From the NCBI GenBank assembly GCA_023511875.1, contig JAIMAQ010000015.1:1-44076 (forward strand): a stretch of DNA of 44,076 nt. Direction: 5' to 3'. The notes beneath the pieces are model-generated. The model made no database searches. It was not told where the DNA came from and saw nothing but the letters and a program-made list of their open reading frames with translations. The translations under genes and the position numbers were made by a program. This DNA is from Thermoflavifilum sp. GTDB lineage: Bacteria; Bacteroidota; Bacteroidia; Chitinophagales; Chitinophagaceae. Positions within the stretch are counted from its first letter, which is position 1; every line of letters begins with the position of its first letter. Below, piece after piece: positions 36,181 to 43,900 of the stretch.

Positions 36181-37871
36181 GCCAGTTCATGTTGGGATAA
36201 TTGAACCAAACGAGTTTCGAGAGCATCCACTCGATCTTGGATATGAGAAGCGCTTTGGGCGCGATGTGTCCATGTCTCCTGAATAATTTCTTGAATACGA
36301 TGTATGAGTTGGTGCAAATGTTCATGCAAATCATAATTAAACTTGCGGAAAGATTCTTGAATCTTATATTGCAGGTCATAAATCATTCCAGAAGCGTTGA
36401 TAGTAATCAGTTGCTGATAATGATCATATAGCTTTCTCAAGTAATATTTTTTCCTTAAGTTGGCTGGTAACCATTTTATCCAAAATGGAGAGGAAAGGTA
36501 TTGCACAGACAATCCTTTTCCATAATCGAAATAAAAAGAAGTATATACATCTAAATCAAATCGATTAGCAATCAAATGAAAGTCTATTCCCAGCAAAGAA
36601 TGTAAATATTGGGTAAGTTCTTGTAAAAAGCTTTGTGATCGTGAAGCATATTCTTCCAGCAATTCTCGAAACTGCTCTCTGGTATTCTGTTCTAATGTTT
36701 TCTTTACTTGCTCTAATGATTGAATTAAAGCGTATGTTTGTTGCTCTTGATATGTCACCATTCCTTGCTGCAAGATTTCTGTCCAAGTATGATCAGCTTG
36801 ATAGATATATTTTTGTTGAAGTTGTTCCCGCCATTGTTGTGTAAGAGATTGAATAGATTTATCAACCTGTTGTTGAATAGATTTTATACGGCCATTTACC
36901 AAACTCTCGAATTCTGCTTTCTGGTTTTGCATGCGCAACAAGGATTGTTCTAGCTGTTGTTGCTTTTTTTCGAGTTCAGCTACGGGCATCAGTAAAGTTT
37001 CTTTTTGTAGCCTAAGCTGCATAGCAATTTGGTGGTGCAATAGTCGATATTGATTTTGTAATGACTTCTCTATGATTTGCGATTTTTCTTCCTGCAGCAA
37101 TCGGTGTAATTGTTGTATTAATGAATGAATAGCATATTTCCCATCTGCCTGTTTACTCGAAACCACTTCCCAAATAAAGTTTTGCTTACCTATGGCTAAT
37201 TCTACTTGCCGACGGTTGTATTGAAGCATTTTTTGTAATTCATCATCAGGAAGTAAATCGGCTTTGTTTAAAACAAATAAAATCTTCGGTACTTGTTGAT
37301 AAAGGGCCTGTAGAAACTCCAAATCTACTTTGGAGATAGGCGTATCGGCACTCAACACAAACAATGCTGCATCAATCTTTGGGATAAAGGAAATTGTGGT
37401 TTGTGTATTGTGCTCAAAAATAGATCCAATGCCTGGTGTATCCACTATACTCATACCGCGCAACAATTCCGCAGGATAGCCCACTTCTACATAGGCCACT
37501 TGCTTTATGTTTTGAGGGTTTTTTTCTTCGGTAACATATTCGTCAATTTGAGAGAAAGAGATAGATTGTGGAGGTTGGTGTAAGAAATGCACTTTAGCAT
37601 AGGCTTCGTTGGCATATTCAAATAAAGTAATCAAAGCGGTTAAGGGCACTACAGCTACTGGGGCAAGTTGGGCTCCAAGCATGGCATTAATCAAAGACGA
37701 TTTGCCTCGTTTAAATGAACCTACCATTACTAAATAAAATCGCTGCTCTTGTGCTTTTTGTTTGAGTGCATGCAGTTCATGCAGAAGAGATTCATCTACC
37801 CATCCTTCCGCCAGGTGATATAATTGATCAATAGCAGTTATATTCCAGTTTATCTCCTGCTTTGCTTCCAT
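36177..37871 (-). CDS. Dynamin-like GTPase
   Basis: 564 aa. The GTPase domain has G1 at residues 51-58 (GSFKRGKS), G3 in SIVDTPGIGS and G4 in FVLNKADLLP; its N-terminal Ile/Thr-rich switch region reads VVPLTALITLFEY. A long coiled-coil stalk follows (about 280-440, very Gln-rich) and a hydrophobic patch near 465-500 could be a membrane paddle (LSSPFWIKWLPANLRKKYYL). Bacterial dynamins remodel or repair membranes. The start overlaps the MFS gene by 22 bases and the end overlaps the MutS-like gene by four. Confidence 0.88.
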   Translation of the reverse strand: MEAKQEINWNITAIDQLYHLAEGWVDESLLHELHALKQKAQEQRFYLVMVGSFKRGKSSLINAMLGAQLAPVAVVPLTALITLFEYANEAYAKVHFLHQPPQSISFSQIDEYVTEEKNPQNIKQVAYVEVGYPAELLRGMSIVDTPGIGSIFEHNTQTTISFIPKIDAALFVLSADTPISKVDLEFLQALYQQVPKILFVLNKADLLPDDELQKMLQYNRRQVELAIGKQNFIWEVVSSKQADGKYAIHSLIQQLHRLLQEEKSQIIEKSLQNQYRLLHHQIAMQLRLQKETLLMPVAELEKKQQQLEQSLLRMQNQKAEFESLVNGRIKSIQQQVDKSIQSLTQQWREQLQQKYIYQADHTWTEILQQGMVTYQEQQTYALIQSLEQVKKTLEQNTREQFRELLEEYASRSQSFLQELTQYLHSLLGIDFHLIANRFDLDVYTSFYFDYGKGLSVQYLSSPFWIKWLPANLRKKYYLRKLYDHYQQLITINASGMIYDLQYKIQESFRKFNYDLHEHLHQLIHRIQEIIQETWTHRAQSASHIQDRVDALETRLVQLSQHELA

Positions 37872-39079
37872 GTGTATTTCATCAAATATATACTTAGCAA
37901 TAAAATAGTGATGAGTTGAAAAATCATAGAAAATGCCACCAGCAAACCAACCGAATGATCATATAAATATCCCATAAAACTACTGCCTGCAAACCAAGCC
38001 ACCCCAAACATAGTGTCGAATAAGCCAAATGCCGTAGCTCGTCTATCTTGCGGGATCAGCTGCGCTACAACTGCTTTTAACACAGAGCTCTGTGCACCCA
38101 TTCCCAATCCCCAGCAAAACACTCCAACTATAATCCATGGCAAGGGCAAGAGAAACACTAAAGGAGGAAAACATAAACTCAGCAGTGTGATACCGATAAG
38201 TACGCCAATCCCCAAACGATCAAACAATCGCCCTAACCACAAGCTAGTGAGCCCTTCTGTAAGCATAGACAATGCATACAACACGGGGATCCAAGCATCT
38301 GCAAGGAGATGATCTTGCTTAAAATGATAAGCAATAAGCGGAAAATCGGCATAGCCAGCAGCCAAGCACATGGCAGCGATGGTATACAACCAAAAACCAG
38401 GTGCAAATCGTTGCTTCTCTTCCAGATGCACGACGTTGATCTCCAGCTGTTGCGGATGGGGATAGCTACGATTGGCCAGGAAGAGAATGATCAACGCTAT
38501 TCCAGCTGGAATAAACAACATCAGATAAGCATGATGATAATCATCTGCCCGCCACCAAAGTATCAAGCTCATCAACAACGGACCGATAGTAGCACCAATC
38601 TGATCCATCAGCTCATGCAGTCCAAAGCCCCAGCCCTGGCCAGTAGTCGATGCGGCATAAGAAAGCATAGCATCTCGAGTGGGATTGCGGATGGCTTTAC
38701 CTGCCCGCTCGGCCAGGATAAGCACTACAGCCCATTGCCAATGACCCACCCAGGCTAGCAAAGGCACAGATATCAGATTAATGCCATAACCCAGATACAT
38801 GACCAACCAATAGCGATGCGAACGATCGCTGATATAACCTGATAGCAAGCGCAAACCATACCCGATAAGCTCTCCCAAGCCCGTAAACACGCCTACTACA
38901 GTGGCGCTAGCTCCAAGAATTTCTAAATAAGGGCCATTAATACCCCGCGCAGCTTCATAAGTCATATCGGCAAACAAGCTGATGATGCCTAAAAACAAAA
39001 TAAAACGTACCGCACGTCGCTTGTGAAAGCGGGTAGATGCGTCAGTGTGGATGGTTTCATGCTGGGTAAAATGAGCCAT
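37850..39079 (-). CDS. MFS transporter
   Basis: 409 aa with about 12 membrane helices. Recognisable MFS loops are GYGLRLLSGYISDRSHRYWL between helices 2 and 3 and the RDAMLSYAASTTGQGWGFGLHE region; MFS proteins of this type are usually predicted exporters. Substrate unknown. It starts 10 bases after the metallophosphoesterase gene and overlaps the dynamin-like gene by 22 bases. Its place in the fluoride-headed gene run makes a link to that stress conceivable, but nothing in the sequence shows it. Confidence 0.85.
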   Translation of the reverse strand: MAHFTQHETIHTDASTRFHKRRAVRFILFLGIISLFADMTYEAARGINGPYLEILGASATVVGVFTGLGELIGYGLRLLSGYISDRSHRYWLVMYLGYGINLISVPLLAWVGHWQWAVVLILAERAGKAIRNPTRDAMLSYAASTTGQGWGFGLHELMDQIGATIGPLLMSLILWWRADDYHHAYLMLFIPAGIALIILFLANRSYPHPQQLEINVVHLEEKQRFAPGFWLYTIAAMCLAAGYADFPLIAYHFKQDHLLADAWIPVLYALSMLTEGLTSLWLGRLFDRLGIGVLIGITLLSLCFPPLVFLLPLPWIIVGVFCWGLGMGAQSSVLKAVVAQLIPQDRRATAFGLFDTMFGVAWFAGSSFMGYLYDHSVGLLVAFSMIFQLITILLLSIYLMKYTWKQSRR

Positions 39080-39089
39080 GGTATATGTT

Positions 39090-39851
39090 TTACTGTCCTT
39101 GCATTAAACAAGAAGCAAAATATAAAGAAAGTGGGCTATGCTGAATAGCTTTTACACTTTTTTCCAGATCATATTCTACACGATAAAAGCTCACACTGAG
39201 ATAATCTTTTGTAGATGGGTTTTCAGCAGTATGCCAATCGATGATGGCATATACTGGCCGCCAATCGCCATCCTTAGGCCGACCTACTGAGCCCACGTTG
39301 ATCAAATGCCGCATGCCAGAAGGAAAAGCAAATACGCGATGATAGGGGCGATGCGTATGCCCAACCACCAATACATCGGCATGTGAAGCTTCCACTGCAG
39401 CGCGGAGTTGTTGCTCTGGAAGAAATTCAAAAAGATATTCTTGAATAGAGGTAGCACTACCATGGGTGAGCAAGCATTCCAATGGGTGTGCATGAGCTGT
39501 AAAATGAAAACGCAGCTGCAAGGGCAATTCAAGTAAATACTGCTGATGTGTAGCTTCGATTTGAGACAAGGTATAGGCGATGGCTTCTTTACCCCATTGT
39601 TTTACATCAGGAGACGAAAATGAAAAAGGAAAATCCCTCTTCCCTTCCCCAATGCCTTGATCATGATTTCCCTTTATAGAAATGATCTGATGTTGTCGGA
39701 TGAATGCCACTACTTCATTGTTCCACACATGCTGATTTACCAGGTCGCCTAAGCAAAATATCATATCAGGAGAATGCCGCTGTAAATCTTTCCACACGGC
39801 TTCTAATGCTGGTAAATTGGCGTGTACGTCGCTGAATAATGCCCATCGCAT
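39090..39851 (-). CDS. YfcE/MJ0936-like metallophosphoesterase
   Basis: 253 aa. The dinuclear-metal motifs are ALFSDVHANLPALEAV (D-x-H), CLGDLVN (GD), KGNHDQG (GNHD) and VVGHTHRPY (GHTH), in the correct order. Such enzymes hydrolyse phosphodiesters or nucleotides; the substrate is not evident. Located 32 bases after ppa and 10 bases before the MFS gene on the same strand. Confidence 0.92.
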   Translation of the reverse strand: MRWALFSDVHANLPALEAVWKDLQRHSPDMIFCLGDLVNQHVWNNEVVAFIRQHQIISIKGNHDQGIGEGKRDFPFSFSSPDVKQWGKEAIAYTLSQIEATHQQYLLELPLQLRFHFTAHAHPLECLLTHGSATSIQEYLFEFLPEQQLRAAVEASHADVLVVGHTHRPYHRVFAFPSGMRHLINVGSVGRPKDGDWRPVYAIIDWHTAENPSTKDYLSVSFYRVEYDLEKSVKAIQHSPLSLYFASCLMQGQ

Positions 39852-39883
39852 ATAAAAAGCATAACTATTTCAAAGGAGATGAT

Positions 39884-40435
39884 TTAATCTTGTTTGCTTC
39901 CAAACTTTTCTACATACCGTTGTATACTTTGTTCGATACAAGCATAAGCGGCTTGCTTATGGAGAAAATCGCCTACTTTCACGGTTTTATGTTCCAGTTT
40001 TTTATAATCTTCAAAAAAATTCTTTAATTCAGCAATGGAATACGCTGGCAAGTCAGTAATATCTTGAATATGAAAATACCCCGCATCTCGATGAGCTACT
40101 GCAATAATCTTATCATCCACCACTTCGCCATCGGTCATATGCATCAGTCCTATAACTCGCGCTTCGAGCAAACACATGGGTACCAAAGGTATAGAAGCAA
40201 ATACCAGAATATCGAGTGGATCATGATCGGTGAAATATGTTTGTGGAATCAATCCATAATTGGCTGGATAATGCACGGCTGAAAACAACACCCGATCGAG
40301 ACGTAACAATCCAGAAGATTTATCTAACTCATATTTACTTTTATTTCCTTGTGGAATTTCAATCACTGCATGTACGACCTGTGGGGCATCTTTTCCAGGA
40401 GAAAGATCATGCCAAGGATGTTGCACACCTGTCAT
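39884..40435 (-). CDS. ppa: Inorganic pyrophosphatase (family I)
   Basis: Hydrolyses pyrophosphate to phosphate; strictly magnesium dependent and a classical target of fluoride inhibition. 183 aa. Family features are FSAVHYPANYGLIPQTYF, the signature DHDPLDILVF (second residue His instead of the usual small/acidic residue) and MTDGEVVDDKIIAVAHRD. It follows enolase by 12 bases in the same direction, which together with the upstream fluoride riboswitch suggests replacement of fluoride-poisoned activity. Confidence 0.95.
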   Translation of the reverse strand: MTGVQHPWHDLSPGKDAPQVVHAVIEIPQGNKSKYELDKSSGLLRLDRVLFSAVHYPANYGLIPQTYFTDHDPLDILVFASIPLVPMCLLEARVIGLMHMTDGEVVDDKIIAVAHRDAGYFHIQDITDLPAYSIAELKNFFEDYKKLEHKTVKVGDFLHKQAAYACIEQSIQRYVEKFGSKQD

Positions 40436-40447
40436 AGTTGATCGATT

Positions 40448-41737
40448 TTAATATGATTGAGAAATATCAAATGCCTGTTTACCTGCAAAGCGGGCCCGAT
40501 GACCAAGCTCTTCTTCAATACGTAACAACCGATTAAATTTAGCAATACGCTCACCACGGCAACCACTACCAGTTTTTATATGTCCAGCTAATGTAGCTAC
40601 AGCCAGATCGGCAATAGTAGTATCTTCTGTTTCACCGCTTCGATGAGAAATAAAATATCGATACCCATGCTTTCTGGCCAAAGCAATAGTTTCTAAGGTT
40701 TCAGTGAGTGTGCCAATTTGGTTGAGCTTGATTAAAATACCATTACCAATACCTTGCTCGATACCTTTTTGGAAGATTGCAGGATTGGTACAAAAAATAT
40801 CATCCCCAACCAATTCCACTCGCTTGCCTAAGGCTTTTGTAAGGCGCTTCCAGCCTTCCCAGTCGTTTTCGGCCATGCCATCTTCAATCAATACAATCGG
40901 ATATTGTTTAACCCATTTTTCCCAGAGAGCCAGTAACTCATCGCTGCTCATCGATCCTTTCATCGATTTGAACATGACATATCTTCCTGCTTCCCATAAT
41001 TCACTGCTTGCTGGGTCAATGCAAAGTGCAACATCATCGCCAGGAGTATAGCCTGCTTTGATAATGGCTTCGAGTATGATTTCAATAGCTTCTTCATTCG
41101 AAGAAAGATTGGGCGCAAAGCCTCCTTCATCGCCCACAGCAGTGACATAACCTTTTTTCTTCAAAATTTCTTTTAATGTGTGAAAAGTTTCTATGCCCAT
41201 TCGAATGGCTTCTCGAAAAGAAGATGCATGATGTGGAGCAATCATGAACTCTTGAAAGTCGATACTATTGTCTGCATGTTTACCTCCATTGATCACATTC
41301 ATGCAAGGCACTGGCATCAGATACTCATCGTGCATTTCAATTTGTTCATATAAAGGTATACCTTTTGCCTGTGCCATGGCTTTAGCAAAAGCGATTGATA
41401 CTGATAAGATAGCGTTGGCACCAAGACGCGATTTGTTGGATGTACCATCTAGCTCAATGAGTAAGTGATCGAGAGCAGCTTGATCAGCAATATCTTTATT
41501 TAATAGTACTTCAGCGATTTCCCCATTTACATGTTTAACCGCCACCAAAACACCTTTTCCCTTGTAGCGTTGCAAATCCTGATCGCGTAGCTCAACCGCT
41601 TCTTTTTCGCCCGTACTCGCACCAGAAGGTACTATGGCCGAAGCCGTAAATCTACCTTCTAAAGTAAGTTCTGCCTCTACTGTAGGATTTCCGCGCGAAT
41701 CGAGTACTTCTCGTGCATGTACATGTGTAATTTTCAT
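40448..41737 (-). CDS. eno: Enolase
   Basis: Dehydrates 2-phosphoglycerate to phosphoenolpyruvate; magnesium dependent and inhibited by fluoride together with phosphate. 429 aa. Recognised segments are [39 protein letters not shown], the signature [15 protein letters not shown] and [17 protein letters not shown]. It lies 28 bases after the unknown 145-aa gene and 12 bases before ppa. No separate promoter is evident in the 28-base gap, although one inside the upstream gene cannot be excluded. Confidence 0.97.
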   Translation of the reverse strand: MKITHVHAREVLDSRGNPTVEAELTLEGRFTASAIVPSGASTGEKEAVELRDQDLQRYKGKGVLVAVKHVNGEIAEVLLNKDIADQAALDHLLIELDGTSNKSRLGANAILSVSIAFAKAMAQAKGIPLYEQIEMHDEYLMPVPCMNVINGGKHADNSIDFQEFMIAPHHASSFREAIRMGIETFHTLKEILKKKGYVTAVGDEGGFAPNLSSNEEAIEIILEAIIKAGYTPGDDVALCIDPASSELWEAGRYVMFKSMKGSMSSDELLALWEKWVKQYPIVLIEDGMAENDWEGWKRLTKALGKRVELVGDDIFCTNPAIFQKGIEQGIGNGILIKLNQIGTLTETLETIALARKHGYRYFISHRSGETEDTTIADLAVATLAGHIKTGSGCRGERIAKFNRLLRIEEELGHRARFAGKQAFDISQSY

Positions 41738-41765
41738 ATGGTTGGGTTTAGGTGAACAAAAACAA

Positions 41766-42203
41766 CTAATCTTTTTCGACGATTTGTTGGATATGGTTCG
41801 ACAATTGAATCATCTGATCCAGAAAATCATCTAACTCGCGCATGACCCGTTGATCAACCATTCCATGACCGCTAATACGATTACTTCGAGAATTTTCTAG
41901 ATCTTCCCATAGGAAAGCGTTTTGTACCAAAATTTGTTTACGTAAACTAAATGTTTTTACCGGGATCTGATAACGCTCAACAAACGTCTGAAGTACTTGA
42001 TACATCTGGCGAATCTGTTCTTGAATATCCATGATCGTTTCTGGTTTCAGATCGTTTTCATAGATGAAATGCACCCTCGGAGCACGCTGAAATCGAGTAA
42101 AGGTTTCTTCCATAGCCACCAATTTTTCTTCGATCAGCTGTGCCAGTGATCGAAACACTCGAAAATAATTCTCAGGCAAATCAATCGTCTGTGTCTTTTC
42201 CAT
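41766..42203 (-). CDS. Unknown mostly helical protein in the fluoride operon
   Basis: 145 aa, not recognised. No signal peptide, no membrane helix, no cysteines. It is predicted helical, with heptad-like hydrophobic spacing at residues about 15-35 and 60-80 and again in the C-terminal [19 protein letters not shown] central stretch ([22 protein letters not shown]) is less regular. It overlaps the CYTH gene by 23 bases and precedes enolase by 28 bases. Position suggests co-expression with fluoride channel and target enzymes; a regulatory or scaffold role is pure conjecture. Confidence 0.72.
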   Translation of the reverse strand: MEKTQTIDLPENYFRVFRSLAQLIEEKLVAMEETFTRFQRAPRVHFIYENDLKPETIMDIQEQIRQMYQVLQTFVERYQIPVKTFSLRKQILVQNAFLWEDLENSRSNRISGHGMVDQRVMRELDDFLDQMIQLSNHIQQIVEKD

Positions 42204-42687
42204 CTGACCAGTATTTAAAAGGATGCCTTGCTAGATACATATTGTCGTATCGATGATCATGCGTGATTTCTTGATCGATCCATATTGGACATGTGAAAAT
42301 TTGCTCAGGATCATCGAGTTCATGTTCGGCTATGATTAGGCCATCATTTTTCCCGTGAAATACATCCACTTCCCAACAATCTGTATCATCTATGCATACC
42401 TTATATCGCGTTTTAATAATTACCTGATTGCCACACATATGTTGTATAATTTGTTGGGCATCGCCTTGGGGAATGGCGTACTCATATTCTCTTCGAATGA
42501 GTTCATTAATTTTATTTTTAATGGTTATCCATGCTTGATCTTCTATCATGCGTATGCGTACAACAGTATGCTGTTCTATACATAAATATCCTTGAATGAT
42601 GAGTTTGCCTTCGAGTTGTTTGCTGGCCAACAACTCTTGCCAGTATTCGGGTTTCACCAAAAAACGACGTTCAATCTCAACAGCCAT
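42181..42687 (-). CDS. CYTH-domain triphosphatase-like protein
   Basis: 168 aa. The N-terminal AVEIERRFLV is the ExExK/R signature of the CYTH/triphosphate tunnel metalloenzyme family; further tunnel residues appear in VVRIRMIEDQAWITIKNKIN, RREYEYAIP and KTRYKVCIDDTDCWEVDVF. Family members hydrolyse tripolyphosphate or thiamine triphosphate with divalent metals, and some make cAMP. The start codon abuts the stop of the DUF190 gene with no gap. A magnesium-phosphate enzyme in this operon fits the fluoride theme. Confidence 0.87.
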   Translation of the reverse strand: MAVEIERRFLVKPEYWQELLASKQLEGKLIIQGYLCIEQHTVVRIRMIEDQAWITIKNKINELIRREYEYAIPQGDAQQIIQHMCGNQVIIKTRYKVCIDDTDCWEVDVFHGKNDGLIIAEHELDDPEQIFTCPIWIDQEITHDHRYDNMYLARHPFKYWSDGKDTDD

Positions 42688-43077
42688 TTATGTTTTCTTG
42701 CGATGGGAATAATACAGCACATAAGCCTTTTCAATGGTAATCAATCCCCCACAATTTGCCTTTTCCATCATTTCATGAAGAATGGGCATAAATGCATTTA
42801 TTTTGTCTTCCTTATCCACAATCTCCACCACGATAGGCAAATCTTCACTGATGTCAATAAGTTTAACCGTGTGGACAACCGTGCCTGCGCCAAACGACAT
42901 GATGCCTCTAAGCACCGTACAGCCAGCCATTCCATGCTTGCGTGCAGCGAATAAAATCGCTTCATATAAAGGCTGATGGCCAAGCTTATCCCGTTCTCCA
43001 ATAAATATTCTTAAGAGTTTGGAATCCCCATTTAAGTCTTGTAAGTCTTGCATAGTTTTGATGTTTATGGGCATCAA
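42688..43077 (-). CDS. DUF190 (PII-like) protein
   Basis: 129 aa. The segments KLLRIFIGERDKLGHQPLYEAI, RKHGMAGCTVLRGIMSFG and LPIVVEIVDKEDKIN are diagnostic of DUF190, a PII-like fold often encoded next to crcB. It may sense a nucleotide or ion and modulate the channel, but no function is established. It overlaps crcB by four bases (ATGA) and touches the CYTH gene, so all three are probably translationally coupled. Confidence 0.9.
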   Translation of the reverse strand: MMPINIKTMQDLQDLNGDSKLLRIFIGERDKLGHQPLYEAILFAARKHGMAGCTVLRGIMSFGAGTVVHTVKLIDISEDLPIVVEIVDKEDKINAFMPILHEMMEKANCGGLITIEKAYVLYYSHRKKT

Positions 43078-43457
43078 GAAAACAATCTCACCATTGCTGC
43101 ACCTGCATATGCTGCAGCTAAGCCAAGCATAAAGCTTAACACACTATATAATCCAAAATAAAACCATTCCCCATCGGCCAGCAAGGAAACATTCTCGTAT
43201 GCAAAAGATGAAAATGTGGTATATCCTCCACACACACCTGTGGCCAGCAGAAGGCGCATTTCAGAAGAAAGCACTCCACCCTTGGCTGTTAAGCCATATA
43301 TGATACCGATGAGAAAACAGCCACTCACATTCACCAATAAAGTGCCCAGGGGAAAAGGGAAAGGATAGTGACGCTGAACAAAAGACTGGAACAAAAAGCG
43401 TAGTATGCCGCCTGCAAAACTACCTATGCCTACTAATAAAATACTCCTGTACATCAT
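43074..43457 (-). CDS. crcB: Fluoride ion channel CrcB/FluC
   Basis: 127-aa membrane protein that works as a dual-topology dimer and exports fluoride. Four helices are evident. Key segments are GGILRFLFQ, LLVNVSGCFLIG (pore Asn43) and GVCGGYTTFSSFAYEN (TTFS motif at about 80-83). It is the first gene of the run and is preceded by a fluoride riboswitch. Start is the first of two adjacent ATG codons (43457, 43454); codons 2-5 are part of an 11-base pairing with the riboswitch. Confidence 0.95.
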   Translation of the reverse strand: MMYRSILLVGIGSFAGGILRFLFQSFVQRHYPFPFPLGTLLVNVSGCFLIGIIYGLTAKGGVLSSEMRLLLATGVCGGYTTFSSFAYENVSLLADGEWFYFGLYSVLSFMLGLAAAYAGAAMVRLFS

Positions 43458-43494
43458 TCGACAAAAATAAATAAGTTCGGATTTGTACAGGAGT
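43443..43494 (-). promoter_or_regulatory. Expression platform: aptamer strand pairs with crcB start
   Basis: On the minus strand ACTCCTGTACA (43494-43484) is perfectly complementary to TGTACAGGAGT (43453-43443), an 11-bp stem with a 30-base loop. The second strand starts within the second ATG and covers codons 2-5 of crcB. The first five bases (ACTCC) are also the 3' strand of the aptamer pseudoknot, so the two pairings exclude each other: fluoride should free the start. The stem is not followed by a proper U-tract, so translational control is favoured over termination. Confidence 0.75.
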
Positions 43495-43540
43495 CATCAG
43501 CCTTTTAGGAAGGCAATTTATGGCGAACTCCATCGCCTAT
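43483..43540 (-). ncRNA. Fluoride riboswitch aptamer (crcB motif)
   Basis: Read on the minus strand the order of elements matches the fluoride aptamer: stem GGCGA/TCGCC (43537-43533, 43526-43522) with loop TGGAGT; linker CATAAATT; second stem GCCTT/AAGGC (43514-43510, 43504-43500); then TGATGACTCCTGT. The loop bases GGAGT (43531-43527) pair with ACTCC (43494-43490) to form the characteristic pseudoknot. Linker and GCTGATGA segments closely follow the known consensus. It lies just upstream of crcB and follows a promoter -7 box by about 9 bases. Confidence 0.95.
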
Positions 43541-43548
43541 TTGCGCTG

Positions 43549-43556
43549 CAAATATA
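43549..43556 (-). promoter_or_regulatory. Promoter -7 element of the fluoride operon
   Basis: TATATTTG on the minus strand is a perfect TAnnTTTG. Transcription should start near 43542, a few bases before the aptamer, giving a leader of about 85 bases. A -33 TTG is not obvious. Confidence 0.6.
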
Positions 43557-43560
43557 GGAA

Positions 43561-43900
43561 AAATTAAAAAGAAAGCGGAAGAGTTTCCGTATTTCAGGTA
43601 ACCAAAAATCATATAAAAAATCGGTGAAGCCTATTTTCATTCTAATGCACATACGGTAAGTGTTGATCAGAAGACACATTTGATCTTCTTTCCTCTAGAA
43701 AATGTAAAAGGGAAACCTGTTTTACGAATTATGCAGCCGTTAAAATAAATTAAACACATAAAAAATTATTCTGGTTAAAGCTATACCATAGTCCTCCGAA
43801 CAACTGCATATTCTCGACTCATTGGCAAGCATTTATAGGGAATAAAAAATTGACAAACATAAAGTGTATGTATCGAGATACGGTGCACCTGCTCCCCGCT
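43561..43900. other. Gene-free interval upstream of the fluoride operon
   Basis: About 340 AT-rich bases without an open frame or RNA that I can support. A small perfect hairpin, CGGAA/TTCCG with loop GAGT (43576-43589), is the only clear structure; on the minus strand it is followed by a T-rich run and may stop read-in from upstream. Confidence 0.5.

Noticed and set aside
38309-38758. 149-codon frame opposite the MFS gene
   Set aside because: It is antisense to a clear transporter gene and resembles no protein family.
43443-43494. Intrinsic terminator in the crcB leader
   Set aside because: The 11-bp stem is followed by AUUUUAUU inside the coding region rather than a U-tract, and the right arm lies within codons 2-5; a start-blocking stem is more likely.
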